64,000 nucleotides of DNA, from positions 3,348,001 through 3,412,000 of the forward strand of contig NZ_CP009278.1 in NCBI RefSeq assembly GCF_000747525.1, written 5' to 3'. Source of the stretch: Sphingobacterium sp. ML3W (GTDB taxonomy: Bacteria; Bacteroidota; Bacteroidia; Sphingobacteriales; Sphingobacteriaceae). The notes below the pieces were generated by a model. That model was not told where the DNA came from. It made no database searches and was given only the letters and a program-made list of their open reading frames with translations. This document shows, one piece after another, positions 33,143 to 42,833 of the stretch (its first letter is position 1; each line of letters opens with the position of its first letter). The translations under genes were made by a program, and so were the position numbers.

Positions 33143-33871
33143 ATGTTAGAAAGCCTGCCCTTATATATCCCGTTTATTTTCGCGCTGACAACCGTCTTAA
33201 CGCTTATATTATTCTACTGGACTATTAAAAACTCAAATTCCGAAAAGGTACAGCAGTACTCGATTAAAATTTTAATCGGTTTAATAGTATGGTTGGCTAT
33301 TCAGGCTGTTTTGACACTTCTAAATATTTATAGTTCAAACATTGAATATTTCCCGCCTACTATTTTATTATTTGGGAGTTTGCCTACAATATTTATAATA
33401 ATCGGTTTGTTTTTAACTCAAAAAGGGCGACTGTTTATTGACAGCTTACCACTAATAAATCTGACTTATCTAAATATAGCAAGAGTGCCTGTGGAGCTTG
33501 TATTGTTCTGGCTTTTCTTAAACAAAGCTATTCCCGAACTAATGACCTTTGAGGGAAGAAACTTTGATGTTCTTGCAGGAATATCAGCACCTATATTTGC
33601 ATACTTTGGGTTGACTAAAAGGAAAATTAGCCGGAAAGTAATTTTGCTTTGGAATTTTATATGCCTTGCACTTTTACTAAATATTGTAATAAATGCGTTT
33701 TTATCCACACCATCTCCGGTGCAAAAATTTGCATTTGACCAACCAAACATAGCCATATTACATTTTCCTTTTAGTTGGTTACCAACTTTTATTGTTCCTG
33801 TGGTTTTGTTTGGACATCTGACTTCAATTAGGCAACTATTAAAATATAGGGAGAGATTAATAAAGAATTAG
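33143..33871 (+). CDS. seven-helix membrane protein between mobB and mobC
   Basis: A 242-residue protein with about seven hydrophobic segments (near 8-27, 42-61, 70-92, 110-127, 143-158, 165-184, 210-230). No catalytic motif recognised. It separates mobB from mobC, which are normally adjacent, so it may be an inserted gene. The inner membrane is the likely location. Possible roles, such as entry exclusion or signal sensing, are speculation. Confidence 0.7.
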   Translation: MLESLPLYIPFIFALTTVLTLILFYWTIKNSNSEKVQQYSIKILIGLIVWLAIQAVLTLLNIYSSNIEYFPPTILLFGSLPTIFIIIGLFLTQKGRLFIDSLPLINLTYLNIARVPVELVLFWLFLNKAIPELMTFEGRNFDVLAGISAPIFAYFGLTKRKISRKVILLWNFICLALLLNIVINAFLSTPSPVQKFAFDQPNIAILHFPFSWLPTFIVPVVLFGHLTSIRQLLKYRERLIKN

Positions 33872-33971
33872 TAATCAGCCAAATACCGCCACTCAAAGCC
33901 ATTGACTACCACATTCTTATAGCCACGTTGCACAACCTTTAAATTCACGCCCGAACTAAAAAATTAAAATA

Positions 33972-35972
33972 ATGCAGGGAGAAGACGATTTGAGAGGGCT
34001 TGCCAAGATAATGGCATTTATGCGGGCAGTAAGTATTCTATTAGTACTGATGCACCTTTATTGGTTCTGCTACGGGTTCTTTTTAGAACGTGGTTGGACG
34101 TTAGAAGTAATCAACAAGATATTAAGCAATTTCCAACGGACGGCGGGTTTGTTTTCACATACTTTATATACCAAAGTATTCGCTTTGGTATTGCTGGCTT
34201 TGAGTTGTTTGGGAACCAAAGGCGTTAAGAACGAAAAAATAACCTGGTCTAAAATATATGTGGCTTTGGGTATTGGCTTCGTCCTGTTTTTTCTAAACGC
34301 ATCTTTATTAAAGCTGTCATTAAATACCGCGACATTTCTTTATATCCTTACCGCCGCTTTAGGCTATATCGCTCTGATGGTCGCCGGAGTTTGGATGAGC
34401 CGACTACTCCGTACCAATCTGATGGACGATGTTTTCAATAACGAGAACGAGAGCTTTCAACAGGAGACCAAGTTGATGGAAAACGAATATTCCGTCAATC
34501 TGCCCACTAAATTCTATTACAAAAGCAAATGGAATAGCGGTTGGATAAATATCGTCAATCCTTTTCGGGCAACGATTGTCTTGGGAACTCCGGGTTCAGG
34601 AAAATCGTATGCCATCGTAAACAATTACATCAGGCAACAGATTGAGAAAGGTTTCAGTATGTACATCTACGATTTCAAGTTTGACGACCTTTCAACAATA
34701 GCATATAATCATTTATTAAAGCACGGAGATAAATACAAAGTTCAACCCAAATTCTACGTCATCAACTTTGACGACCCACGCAAGAGTCATCGTTGCAATC
34801 CGCTTAATCCAGATTTTATGACAGACATATCTGATGCTTATGAAGCGGCTTATACTATAATGCTGAACCTCAATCGGAGCTGGATACAGAAGCAAGGCGA
34901 TTTCTTTGTGGAAAGTCCAATCATCTTATTAGCAGCAATTATATGGTATCTGAAAATCTATGAGGACGGCAAGTATTGTACATTCCCACACGCTATCGAA
35001 TTGCTGAATAAAAAATATTCAGACGTATTTACTATTCTTACTTCATATCCCGATTTGGAAAATTATTTATCGCCCTTTATGGATGCGTGGCAAAGTGGCG
35101 CACAAGACCAATTACAGGGACAGATTGCATCTGCAAAAATTCCTTTGTCAAGAATGATTAGTCCACAGCTATATTGGGTTATGACAGGCGATGATTTTTC
35201 CTTAGACATCAATAACCCGGCAGCACCTAAAATTTTATGCGTGGGTAATAATCCCGACCGTCAAAATATTTATTCGGCAGCTTTGGGCTTGTACAATTCA
35301 AGAATTGTAAAGCTCATCAACAAAAAGGGGCAATTAAAGAGTTCAGTTATCATAGATGAGTTGCCAACAATATATTTTCGAGGATTGGATAATCTTATTG
35401 CAACTGCGAGAAGTAATAAGGTGGCAGTTTGTTTGGGTTTTCAGGACTTTTCGCAATTAATAAGGGATTACGGAGATAAGGAGGCAAAGGTTATCCAAAA
35501 TACGGTAGGTAATATTTTCAGTGGCCAGGTTGTGGGAGAAACGGCAAAAAGTCTTTCGGAGCGTTTCGGAAAAGTATTGCAAAAAAGACAAAGTATGACG
35601 ATTAACCGTAATGATAAATCTACTTCTATATCCACACAATTAGATAGTCTCATTCCTACATCTAAAATATCTACTTTAACACAGGGCATGTTCGTGGGAT
35701 CTGTATCGGATAATTTTGATGAACGTATCGAGCAAAAGATTTTCCACGCAGAAATTGTTGTAGATAATGAAAAGGTTGCTTCCGAAACCAAAGCATATCA
35801 AATGATACCGGAAATTTTATCTTTTATCGATAGAGATGGAATTGATACTATGAAGCAGGACATAGAAACTAATTACAGGCAGATAAAAAAAGATATCATT
35901 CAGGTTATTGAATTGGAGCTTGAAAGAATCAAAAATGACCCTGATTTACAGCATTTGGTACAACATGGATAA
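33972..35972 (+). CDS. mobC: type IV coupling protein MobC (VirD4/TraG-like)
   Basis: A 666-residue coupling ATPase. There are membrane helices in the first 145 residues, Walker A G-T-P-G-S-G-K-S near residues 204-211, Walker B S-V-I-I-D-E-L-P near 455 and a TraM-recognition-like region thereafter. It carries the relaxase-DNA complex to the TraG/TraJ channel at the inner membrane. CTnDOT MobC has the same design. It is the last backbone gene before the second cargo block. Confidence 0.93.
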   Translation: MQGEDDLRGLAKIMAFMRAVSILLVLMHLYWFCYGFFLERGWTLEVINKILSNFQRTAGLFSHTLYTKVFALVLLALSCLGTKGVKNEKITWSKIYVALGIGFVLFFLNASLLKLSLNTATFLYILTAALGYIALMVAGVWMSRLLRTNLMDDVFNNENESFQQETKLMENEYSVNLPTKFYYKSKWNSGWINIVNPFRATIVLGTPGSGKSYAIVNNYIRQQIEKGFSMYIYDFKFDDLSTIAYNHLLKHGDKYKVQPKFYVINFDDPRKSHRCNPLNPDFMTDISDAYEAAYTIMLNLNRSWIQKQGDFFVESPIILLAAIIWYLKIYEDGKYCTFPHAIELLNKKYSDVFTILTSYPDLENYLSPFMDAWQSGAQDQLQGQIASAKIPLSRMISPQLYWVMTGDDFSLDINNPAAPKILCVGNNPDRQNIYSAALGLYNSRIVKLINKKGQLKSSVIIDELPTIYFRGLDNLIATARSNKVAVCLGFQDFSQLIRDYGDKEAKVIQNTVGNIFSGQVVGETAKSLSERFGKVLQKRQSMTINRNDKSTSISTQLDSLIPTSKISTLTQGMFVGSVSDNFDERIEQKIFHAEIVVDNEKVASETKAYQMIPEILSFIDRDGIDTMKQDIETNYRQIKKDIIQVIELELERIKNDPDLQHLVQHG

Positions 35973-36359
35973 TTTAATATAGAAATGAAATCGGCTAATT
36001 AAATTGCTACTGTCCTCGTTGAGGATATAATACTGATGATCAGGAAACTATACTTAGGTGCCACTTTTCCACCTACACAATAGATATATAGTTCTTTATT
36101 TTTATCTTATGTACATAAGACCACTATATATATTTATTTCTTCTTCAAGATGATTGGATTTATATCCTCAAGCGTTAAGGTTTGATATCTTACATTTAGT
36201 AATTGCTGGAAATATGTTATTGATTGAATAGCAGCGTTCGTTAATCGGATGTTACTTTTAGATAATTTAGGAGGCAATAAAGTAAATTGTTGTTTATATT
36301 TAAGTCTACAAATTCCACTTAGTTACCAATATTATTGGGATGCAAATTGAATTAGAATA
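35973..36359. other. intergenic junction after mobC
   Basis: These 387 bases contain no clear gene. On the minus strand a stretch of about 61 codons without stop (36134-36318) lacks a start codon and may be a gene remnant. The rest is A/T rich with the short inverted repeat CCTC-GTT-GAGG near 36018. This is the left boundary of the second cargo block. Confidence 0.5.
36134..36318 (-). pseudogene. possible gene remnant
   Basis: The minus-strand frame encodes about 61 residues, including N-I-R-L-T-N-A-A-I-Q-S-I-T-Y-F-Q-Q and T-L-T-L-E-D-I-N-P-I-I, ending at a TAA (plus 36134-36136). It has no ATG and stops at its 5' end. The balanced amino acid use looks protein-like, but no family is recognised. 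Confidence 0.25.
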
Positions 36360-36653
36360 ATGACATTACTTCCTGAAGATATAAATACTAGAATTAGCCA
36401 ACTTTTTCCGAGTTCGACGGATAGGCAACGCGTAATAGAACTTTTAAAATCACTTTGGGTAACACCTCTAAATGTTGGCGCGGATCAATTGGCCAGAAGT
36501 ATTTTGGTTCTATCAGATGGACAACTGTCAGAAGTAGAACATATTTTTTTGACACATTTTTCAGGTGATCCAAGGGACATAATTATACAGGCAGAAAGTA
36601 AAATCGGCAATCCGGGATATTACTTTAATCAACCCTTTGTTGATAAAAAATAA
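36360..36653 (+). CDS. unknown small soluble protein
   Basis: A 97-residue acidic, mostly helical protein starting P-E-D-I-N-T-R-I and containing A-D-Q-L-A-R-S-I-L-V-L-S-D-G and I-I-Q-A-E-S-K. It has no signal peptide. It precedes another unknown gene by 74 bases. In a cargo block with an Rhs locus a small orphan protein like this could be an immunity protein, but there is no direct evidence. Confidence 0.55.
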   Translation: MTLLPEDINTRISQLFPSSTDRQRVIELLKSLWVTPLNVGADQLARSILVLSDGQLSEVEHIFLTHFSGDPRDIIIQAESKIGNPGYYFNQPFVDKK

Positions 36654-36727
36654 TAGTGCCATCCGATGATTGGCATACTAATTTATTAACAGTTTATAGA
36701 AGCCTAAGATAATCGAAAAAAGGCAGT

Positions 36728-37024
36728 ATGAGTAATTATATCAAAGAATTAAAAGAAGATCTAACGGTAAATAGGTGGAATGATAAAGATGGGAATTCGT
36801 ATGGAATTCGTGTATTAGGTCGAGGTGAAAGTTTATTTTTTCAAGAAAATGAAAAAGCACTCCTGTGTGATATTGATGCCGCATATGCCATTATTTATGT
36901 AAAATCAATTAAAAACTGGGAAGGAGAAAAAAAGATGAATGTACAAGAAAGGGGGCGTGTAATCGCGTTAATTGAAAAATATTATAAAGAGGTCTACAAT
37001 CCCGGCGTAGAACTTCACTTATGA
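36728..37024 (+). CDS. unknown small protein, possible immunity type
   Basis: A 98-residue protein with the strand-rich start L-T-V-N-R-W-N-D-K-D-G-N-S-Y-G-I-R-V-L-G and a C-terminal helix ending Y-K-E-V-Y-N-P-G. The compact alpha/beta size is common among polymorphic-toxin immunity proteins, but I cannot name a family. It lies 104 bases before the two-component genes. Confidence 0.55.
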   Translation: MSNYIKELKEDLTVNRWNDKDGNSYGIRVLGRGESLFFQENEKALLCDIDAAYAIIYVKSIKNWEGEKKMNVQERGRVIALIEKYYKEVYNPGVELHL

Positions 37025-37127
37025 ATTGCGTGTTTTTTAATATATTTACGGGGCCTATAAAGTAATAAAATTCCTACTTTTTTATACTGACGGCAATAAA
37101 ACCAAAAGTTAAAAAATATTTGATACA

Positions 37128-37856
37128 ATGGCTAGGATTTTTATAGTTGAAGATGAAGTGGGTATACGCGAGGAGTTGATATTTCTTGTGGGAGCACGTT
37201 CCGAAGATCATATTGTAGGTACCTGCGGCTCGATAAAAGAAGCAATGTTGCTCATTCCATTGGCAGCACCTGATATTTTATTGATGGATATTGAATTATC
37301 TGACGGCCAAAGTTTCGAAATTCTAAAAGACCTTCCTGAGACACCTTTTCAGGTGATTTTTATAACTGCTTATGAGCATTATGCACTACGTGCCATAAAA
37401 GCGGGAACATTGGATTATTTATTGAAGCCGATTAAAGAAAAGGAATTGTATGATGCTCTAGATAAAGCCAATGGGCAACCTACTATTTTGCATGCAGAAC
37501 AAAAAGAAATTCTCTTCAATAAGCAATCTACAATGTTGGTATTGAAAACGCTTAACGAAACGTATTTTGTACGCCATTCCGATATTTTATATTGTAAGGG
37601 AGATGGAGGGTATACAACATTCTTTCTTCAGGATGGTAGAGAGATTACCACAAGTACTACACTCAAAGAATATGAAATGTTGTTGCCCGAAACGATGTTT
37701 CTAAGAGTCCATAAGTCGTATTTAATTCGTTTAAATCAAATTGTTTCCTACCACCACGACGGATTAGTCATATTACAAAGTGGCATACGCATACCAGTAT
37801 CTATGCGCAAAAAAGACCTACTAATGCAGAAAATGATATATAGAAATGACCAATAA
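37128..37856 (+). CDS. LytTR-family response regulator
   Basis: A 242-residue transcription factor. The receiver domain spans residues 1-115: acidic pair E-D-E near 7, phospho-acceptor Asp54 in L-L-M-D-I-E-L, T-A-Y near 84 and K-P-I near 103. A LytTR DNA-binding domain follows (about 145-240), with F-V-R-H-S-D-I-L-Y-C and F-L-R-V-H-K-S-Y-L-I. It is co-translated with the kinase gene by an 11-base overlap. Likely target promoters are within the cargo block, but no site is proven. Confidence 0.9.
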   Translation: MARIFIVEDEVGIREELIFLVGARSEDHIVGTCGSIKEAMLLIPLAAPDILLMDIELSDGQSFEILKDLPETPFQVIFITAYEHYALRAIKAGTLDYLLKPIKEKELYDALDKANGQPTILHAEQKEILFNKQSTMLVLKTLNETYFVRHSDILYCKGDGGYTTFFLQDGREITTSTTLKEYEMLLPETMFLRVHKSYLIRLNQIVSYHHDGLVILQSGIRIPVSMRKKDLLMQKMIYRNDQ

Positions 37857-39756
37857 GTTTGTCCAATATCTTGAGTTGGTTATGATAAGTTCTATTTTAT
37901 TATTGCTTATTTGTTGCCAGCAAAAAAGATCTGGAGTAAAAGAGTTTACGAATCTGGATTCTTTGATTGAGAGAGTACAGAAGAATAATCATCCAGAAAA
38001 AGAAATACCAGCCTTAAAAAGGTTGATTGACAGTTCTCTTGTCGATAGTGTAAAACTTACTGAAGCCTATTTTTATCTAAGTTATTGTCTGCATGCTGAT
38101 CAACAAGACTCAGCATCGACAGCAGCAATTAAGAAATCCCTTGATCTATTGCCTTTATCGGAAAAGAATGGCATACTGGCTGCAACCAATTATTATTGGA
38201 TGGGTTATTTAGAAGAAAAGAAAGAACATTATTATGCAGCAACATATTACTACACACAAGCGGCTTATCTTATTGATGCAGGCAATTTGAAGCTAAGCTT
38301 TCCAAAGTCTTCCGCTTTTATTTTATATTGGGCATCCGAATTAAACAGGCATAACAACAGAAAGGATTTATCTAATAAATTTGCAAAAAAAATGCTTGTT
38401 CTTGTAAAGGAAGATACCACTGTAATGGCAAAAGAGTTGTCTGTCGCCGCCAACTTGATTCTTTCAATGGGGTATGTGGATCATACCGGACTTGCTAACG
38501 ATTCAGTTCGGTTTTACTTAAATCAGGCATACCAAATAAAAGAAAAAACCAAACTTGCCCGTATAAATAGGAATTATTATCAAGTAAAAGCTAATGTATT
38601 TTATGAAAGTAAAGAATTAGACTCAGCCCTTTTCTACCAATTAAAAGCCCAGAAAGCCGATACTGCGAATGCTTTTATGGTGTATAATAATTTATTGGGC
38701 ATATATGTAGAAAAAAACCAATTATCAAAAGCACGTGAGGCAGAACGTGAAGTTATCAAGCGATTAAGCCAATTTGATGCTGATGATTACCTTATATATC
38801 TGGAAAATAAAATTGGTTTTGCTATTGCTCGTGGCGATTATAAAAATGCACAATCAGGATTTGAAGAATATATTCAAAAAAGAAAAGAGCGAGAACAAAA
38901 TGAAAATCGGAAGGCTGCTAACGAAATAGCCTCTGTATATAAAATGGTTCAAAAAGATCAAGAGATAGGATCATTAAATGAAAATATAGATCATGTAACC
39001 ACTCAATTGAAATTTAACAGGCTCTGGCTTCTTGTTATAGTACTTTTTTCACTTTTGCTCTTGATCACGCTGTTGTTGTTTATATTTGAACGAAGACGAA
39101 AAAAAATATTATTAGAAAACAGACGTGTATCAGACCTGAATAATAAACTTGAGCTGGAGCAACGGTTGCTGAGAAGCCAGATGGATCCTCATTTTATTTT
39201 TAACTGCCTTGCTGGTATCCGTGCTTTAGTGCGACAAGGACAAAATCAAAACACATTAATTTATTTGGATCATTTTTCGGTACTAATGCGTGAAAAGCTT
39301 ACTGCCGCCAATGAACGTGATATTGACCTTAAGTCTGAAATTGGTTTTTTAGAAAATTATTTGAAACTGCAGCAAATCAGATTGCCCGGCAAGTTCGATT
39401 ATCTATTTGAACTGGCTGATGATGTTGCGGATATGACCGATGAAATTGAAATACCCGCAATGCTCATCCAGCCGTTTCTGGAAAATGCAATCGTACATGG
39501 ATTTAAAACGATTACTTACAAAGGACATATACTAATTAGTATAACTATTCATGACGAACTTTTAACGATTGTTATCTCAGACAACGGTTCTGGTTTAGGT
39601 AACGAAAAAAAGCAATTTAATACTTCACGAGCGACACAGATTGTGCGGGAAAGAATACAGATTTTACAAAAAACACAGTGTGAGGAGGCGAGTTTTTCTA
39701 TCAGGTCGAAAGATGATGGACAAGGCACAGTCGTACAGTTGCAGATTCCTGTGTAA
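37846..39756 (+). CDS. LytS-like sensor histidine kinase with TPR sensor part
   Basis: A 636-residue protein. The N-terminus has a lipobox-like L-L-I-C-C and a hydrophobic signal. A TPR-type helical region (about 50-370) follows, then one membrane helix (about 388-410), a coiled coil, and the PF06580 kinase domain with phospho-acceptor His449 in D-P-H-F-I-F-N. The ATPase domain has E-N-A-I-V-H-G and D-N-G-S-G-L. Such kinases signal to LytTR regulators. The sensed signal is unknown; the TPR part faces the periplasm if the topology is as predicted. Confidence 0.88.
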   Translation: MTNKFVQYLELVMISSILLLLICCQQKRSGVKEFTNLDSLIERVQKNNHPEKEIPALKRLIDSSLVDSVKLTEAYFYLSYCLHADQQDSASTAAIKKSLDLLPLSEKNGILAATNYYWMGYLEEKKEHYYAATYYYTQAAYLIDAGNLKLSFPKSSAFILYWASELNRHNNRKDLSNKFAKKMLVLVKEDTTVMAKELSVAANLILSMGYVDHTGLANDSVRFYLNQAYQIKEKTKLARINRNYYQVKANVFYESKELDSALFYQLKAQKADTANAFMVYNNLLGIYVEKNQLSKAREAEREVIKRLSQFDADDYLIYLENKIGFAIARGDYKNAQSGFEEYIQKRKEREQNENRKAANEIASVYKMVQKDQEIGSLNENIDHVTTQLKFNRLWLLVIVLFSLLLLITLLLFIFERRRKKILLENRRVSDLNNKLELEQRLLRSQMDPHFIFNCLAGIRALVRQGQNQNTLIYLDHFSVLMREKLTAANERDIDLKSEIGFLENYLKLQQIRLPGKFDYLFELADDVADMTDEIEIPAMLIQPFLENAIVHGFKTITYKGHILISITIHDELLTIVISDNGSGLGNEKKQFNTSRATQIVRERIQILQKTQCEEASFSIRSKDDGQGTVVQLQIPV

Positions 39757-39821
39757 TAGATTTGTGGAGTGTAAAAACCAGAATGCGAACAAAATAAATT
39801 ACACCAAAAAAATAACAGACA

Positions 39822-41054
39822 ATGCAAAAACTATTTTTAATACTTGTGCTTCCCATAGTATTGTTTTCGTTTCAACAAAAAAGTGAGACTAGCCTCGAAA
39901 AAAAAAGCATAACAAAAAAAGATACCTTATCTAAAAACTTAAGAACTGCTTATAAAAAAGATAAGATTGTTGGGTTTTCAGTCTCTATCGTAGATGAGAA
40001 AGGGTCAATTTACGATAAAGGATTTGGATATACAGATATTAATAAAAATAAGGCATACACCTCAAATACCATTCAAAACATAGCATCCATATCTAAAACC
40101 CTAATCGGAATATCCTTATTTAAAGCACAAGAATTGGGAAAATTAAATTTAAATGAGCCTATCAATAAATACCTCCCTTTCAAGGTTATCAACCCAAATT
40201 ATCCTGATGTTCCAATCCTTATTAAGCATTTGGCATATCATACATCATCCATCATTGACCTTGATGAGATTTATGCAAAATCGTATGTTCTAACAAAAAA
40301 TGAACACGATAAAAATGAAGGTGTTTACGACTATTTTAATAAACCCGAAACGAATATATCACTGTTAAATTTCATGCAAAACAGTCTTACTAAAGATGGG
40401 AAATGGTATACAAAAAACTCATTTTCAAATGCAAAACCAGGGGAAAAACGTGAATACTCCAATATAGCAGCAGCGCTTTGTGCATTGGTCATAGAATCTG
40501 CAACCGGACAAGATTATCGTTCTTTCACGAAAGATAATATCCTAAAACCATTAGGGATGAATTCCTCTGGCTGGTCAACAAAAGATATTGACCAAACAAA
40601 GCGTTCCAGATTGTTTGCAAACAAGGAAAAGATGATTGCTGAATATTCGCTTATAACTTATGCTGATGGCGGATTTTTAACATCGAGTAGTGATTTAGGA
40701 TTATTTTTATCGGAATTAATCAAAGGTTATGGAGGAAACGGAATACTATTAAGCCAAGAGAGCTACAAGAAGCTATTTGAAAAACATAACCTTTCGGAGA
40801 ACGGAAAAAGTGAAGATTATGGCGTTTTTATTGAGTTCCGTAATAGATTTTTAAAAGTTAAAGATGATATGATTGGCCATAATGGTTCTGATCCCGGTGT
40901 ATTTACAGCGATGTATTTTAATCCCAAAACTAAAATTGGTAAAATAGTACTGGTTAATACCGATACGGATTTTAGTACTGATGTTTGGCCCGAAATAGAA
41001 GAAATATGGAAATCATTATCAGATTATGAAAATACAATAAACAAAATTGAATAA
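39822..41054 (+). CDS. beta-lactamase family serine hydrolase
   Basis: A 410-residue exported class C/PBP-like hydrolase. Signal peptide in the first 20 residues. The catalytic S-x-x-K is S-I-S-K near residues 90-93, Y-S-N near 212 and the third motif H-N-G near 352. This family includes esterases, D-aminopeptidases and peptidoglycan hydrolases; substrate unknown. It follows the kinase by 65 bases and may be regulated with it. Confidence 0.87.
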   Translation: MQKLFLILVLPIVLFSFQQKSETSLEKKSITKKDTLSKNLRTAYKKDKIVGFSVSIVDEKGSIYDKGFGYTDINKNKAYTSNTIQNIASISKTLIGISLFKAQELGKLNLNEPINKYLPFKVINPNYPDVPILIKHLAYHTSSIIDLDEIYAKSYVLTKNEHDKNEGVYDYFNKPETNISLLNFMQNSLTKDGKWYTKNSFSNAKPGEKREYSNIAAALCALVIESATGQDYRSFTKDNILKPLGMNSSGWSTKDIDQTKRSRLFANKEKMIAEYSLITYADGGFLTSSSDLGLFLSELIKGYGGNGILLSQESYKKLFEKHNLSENGKSEDYGVFIEFRNRFLKVKDDMIGHNGSDPGVFTAMYFNPKTKIGKIVLVNTDTDFSTDVWPEIEEIWKSLSDYENTINKIE

Positions 41055-41224
41055 GTAATTTCAGTTGGGTATTATGATCAATTTAAGCCTTTCAAAATGC
41101 TTCTCATTTCACATTTGATTGCTCAAGTGCTACATTCGTTCACCAAATGTAGGTATTGCTTAATTTCTATTCCTTTAATCAAATCTATTCTCTTTATTTG
41201 TTCCGTAGAATAGTACTTTAGGAA

Positions 41225-41977
41225 ATGAGAATATCCCCGTATTTATTGATGTTTGTCCTTGTTTGGACTGCATTATATAACACAGATGCATCAGGACAAG
41301 TTGAGCCGAACGAAGCGAAATTGGTTTCACAGATAATGGCACTGGATGCAGCAAAATCGGAAGCTGAAACCGATTTCGCAAATTCAGCATTTGTTCAGAG
41401 TCTACAACAGCAATTGATCTTACCCAAAACGTTTTCTTTTTCATTCCCAAGATTGTCCGAATATGTGAAGATAGTGAGCTCTGCTGATGATCAAATCAGA
41501 TTTTACAGTTGGCAACTCCCCGTTGACGGTAGCCGGCGCCGCATCCAGGTCATTGCTCAGTTCAAAACAAAGAAAGGTAAGATCGTTGTTCAGCAGCTGC
41601 AATATTTCGGGAAATCAGATGAATATACTTTTGCCGAGAATGGAATTTATGCTGTTTATCCGATTAAATATGCCAATGAAATGGCTTACCTCACCTTCGG
41701 ATGGGGAACCTACGGTCAGGGAATACAGCATAATGTAGTCTCTCTGTATCGCATTGAAAAGGATAGCTTGGTCAAAGCGCTCGATGGGCTGCCTCAACAG
41801 AAAGAAATTATGATTCAATATCCGCGGAATGCAGATTGCAAATTACGATATGATGTAAATTCTCAAGAACTATCCTATAATTCGTATATCCTACATAAAG
41901 ACAAAGGCTATTATTATCCCGATGGAAATACGATTAGGCTCAAGCTCAGGGAAACAACAGGTTTTGTTAAACAATAA
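41225..41977 (+). CDS. unknown exported protein
   Basis: A 250-residue protein with a signal peptide (I-S-P-Y-L-L-M-F-V-L-V-W-T-A-L-Y-N-T-D-A) and a beta-rich body with Q-I-R-F-Y-S-W and V-Y-P-I-K-Y-A-N. No family recognised. It is the first of seven densely packed genes reaching to 46047, with a 12-base gap to the next. Periplasmic or outer-membrane location is likely. Confidence 0.7.
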   Translation: MRISPYLLMFVLVWTALYNTDASGQVEPNEAKLVSQIMALDAAKSEAETDFANSAFVQSLQQQLILPKTFSFSFPRLSEYVKIVSSADDQIRFYSWQLPVDGSRRRIQVIAQFKTKKGKIVVQQLQYFGKSDEYTFAENGIYAVYPIKYANEMAYLTFGWGTYGQGIQHNVVSLYRIEKDSLVKALDGLPQQKEIMIQYPRNADCKLRYDVNSQELSYNSYILHKDKGYYYPDGNTIRLKLRETTGFVKQ

Positions 41978-41989
41978 ACGATTGCAGAT

Positions 41990-42589
41990 ATGAATAAGTG
42001 GATTTACCTTTTCTGTTTTTTCTTAGTTTTTTCAAGCTGCGAATTACTTCGAAATCGCAGTAATAAAACCAAACCAAAGGAAGTATATACTTATTATAAA
42101 AAAGACTTTAAACTCCCTGTAAATAGCCCACTAAGGACAGATGGAATATATTATAGAGCGAGTAGAGAAAAATTTGATTATAAAAAAAAGACATACGATA
42201 GATATTACAAGCAACGTGTTCATCCTGCAATTGGCCAAAACCCACCTAAAAATGACACCACTATTTATTTTAACAGATGGTATTATTATCAGTTTTCACA
42301 ACATGGCGATTGGATTAGCTCAGGAGGCTATTATAGTAAAGAAGAAATGTTGGCTAAGGCCTCTCCCTTTAGTTCAACAAGAGACTATCCTGTTTATAAA
42401 ATTGAAGAAGCAGACACAAATACTATGATTTTAGGTTTGGAAATGTATAACTGGTATCGGAATGATTTCACCTATCAGCAAGCCAAAGCAGAAGCTGATA
42501 GTTTATGGATCACGGGCAAAACCAAAAAGGGTGAAAAACTTAAATTTGAAGGAAAACCATATATTTTTCATCCTTTTACAACTAAATAA
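41990..42589 (+). CDS. unknown lipoprotein
   Basis: A 199-residue protein with a lipobox F-S-S-C near residue 17 and a Tyr/Lys-rich body containing repeated aromatic pairs (Y-Y-K, Y-Y-R, W-Y-Y-Y). No domain recognised. Gaps of 12 and 10 bases tie it to its neighbours. Confidence 0.7.
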   Translation: MNKWIYLFCFFLVFSSCELLRNRSNKTKPKEVYTYYKKDFKLPVNSPLRTDGIYYRASREKFDYKKKTYDRYYKQRVHPAIGQNPPKNDTTIYFNRWYYYQFSQHGDWISSGGYYSKEEMLAKASPFSSTRDYPVYKIEEADTNTMILGLEMYNWYRNDFTYQQAKAEADSLWITGKTKKGEKLKFEGKPYIFHPFTTK

Positions 42590-42599
42590 CAGTTCCTTT

Positions 42600-42833
42600 A
42601 TGAAATGGATTATCATTCTTATAAAAATTAGTATTGCGTTGCTATTGGTTTACCTGATTTACCTTTTGGCAATTACGCTGCCTGATTTTATGACCGATTA
42701 TAGGATGGGCCGCGAAGGAGATGAAGCTGGGCTGAATAATATGGTCATTACTTATTTGGTACCGATACTATTGGTGCCAGGGTTGGGATTAACATTTTTA
42801 TTGATATGGTTGAGAAAAAAGAATAATAAATGA
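42600..42833 (+). CDS. small two-helix membrane protein
   Basis: A 77-residue protein with two membrane helices (about 3-23 and 49-70) joined by a polar loop, D-F-M-T-D-Y-R-M-G-R-E-G-D. A longer frame to 42462 overlaps the preceding gene, so ATG 42600 is preferred. The following gene starts in an ATGA overlap. Confidence 0.65.
   Translation: MKWIIILIKISIALLLVYLIYLLAITLPDFMTDYRMGREGDEAGLNNMVITYLVPILLVPGLGLTFLLIWLRKKNNK

Noticed and set aside
37128..39756. RteA/RteB two-component pair of CTnDOT
   Set aside because: The regulator has a LytTR output domain and the kinase is of LytS type, while RteB is an NtrC-type regulator; only the position is similar.
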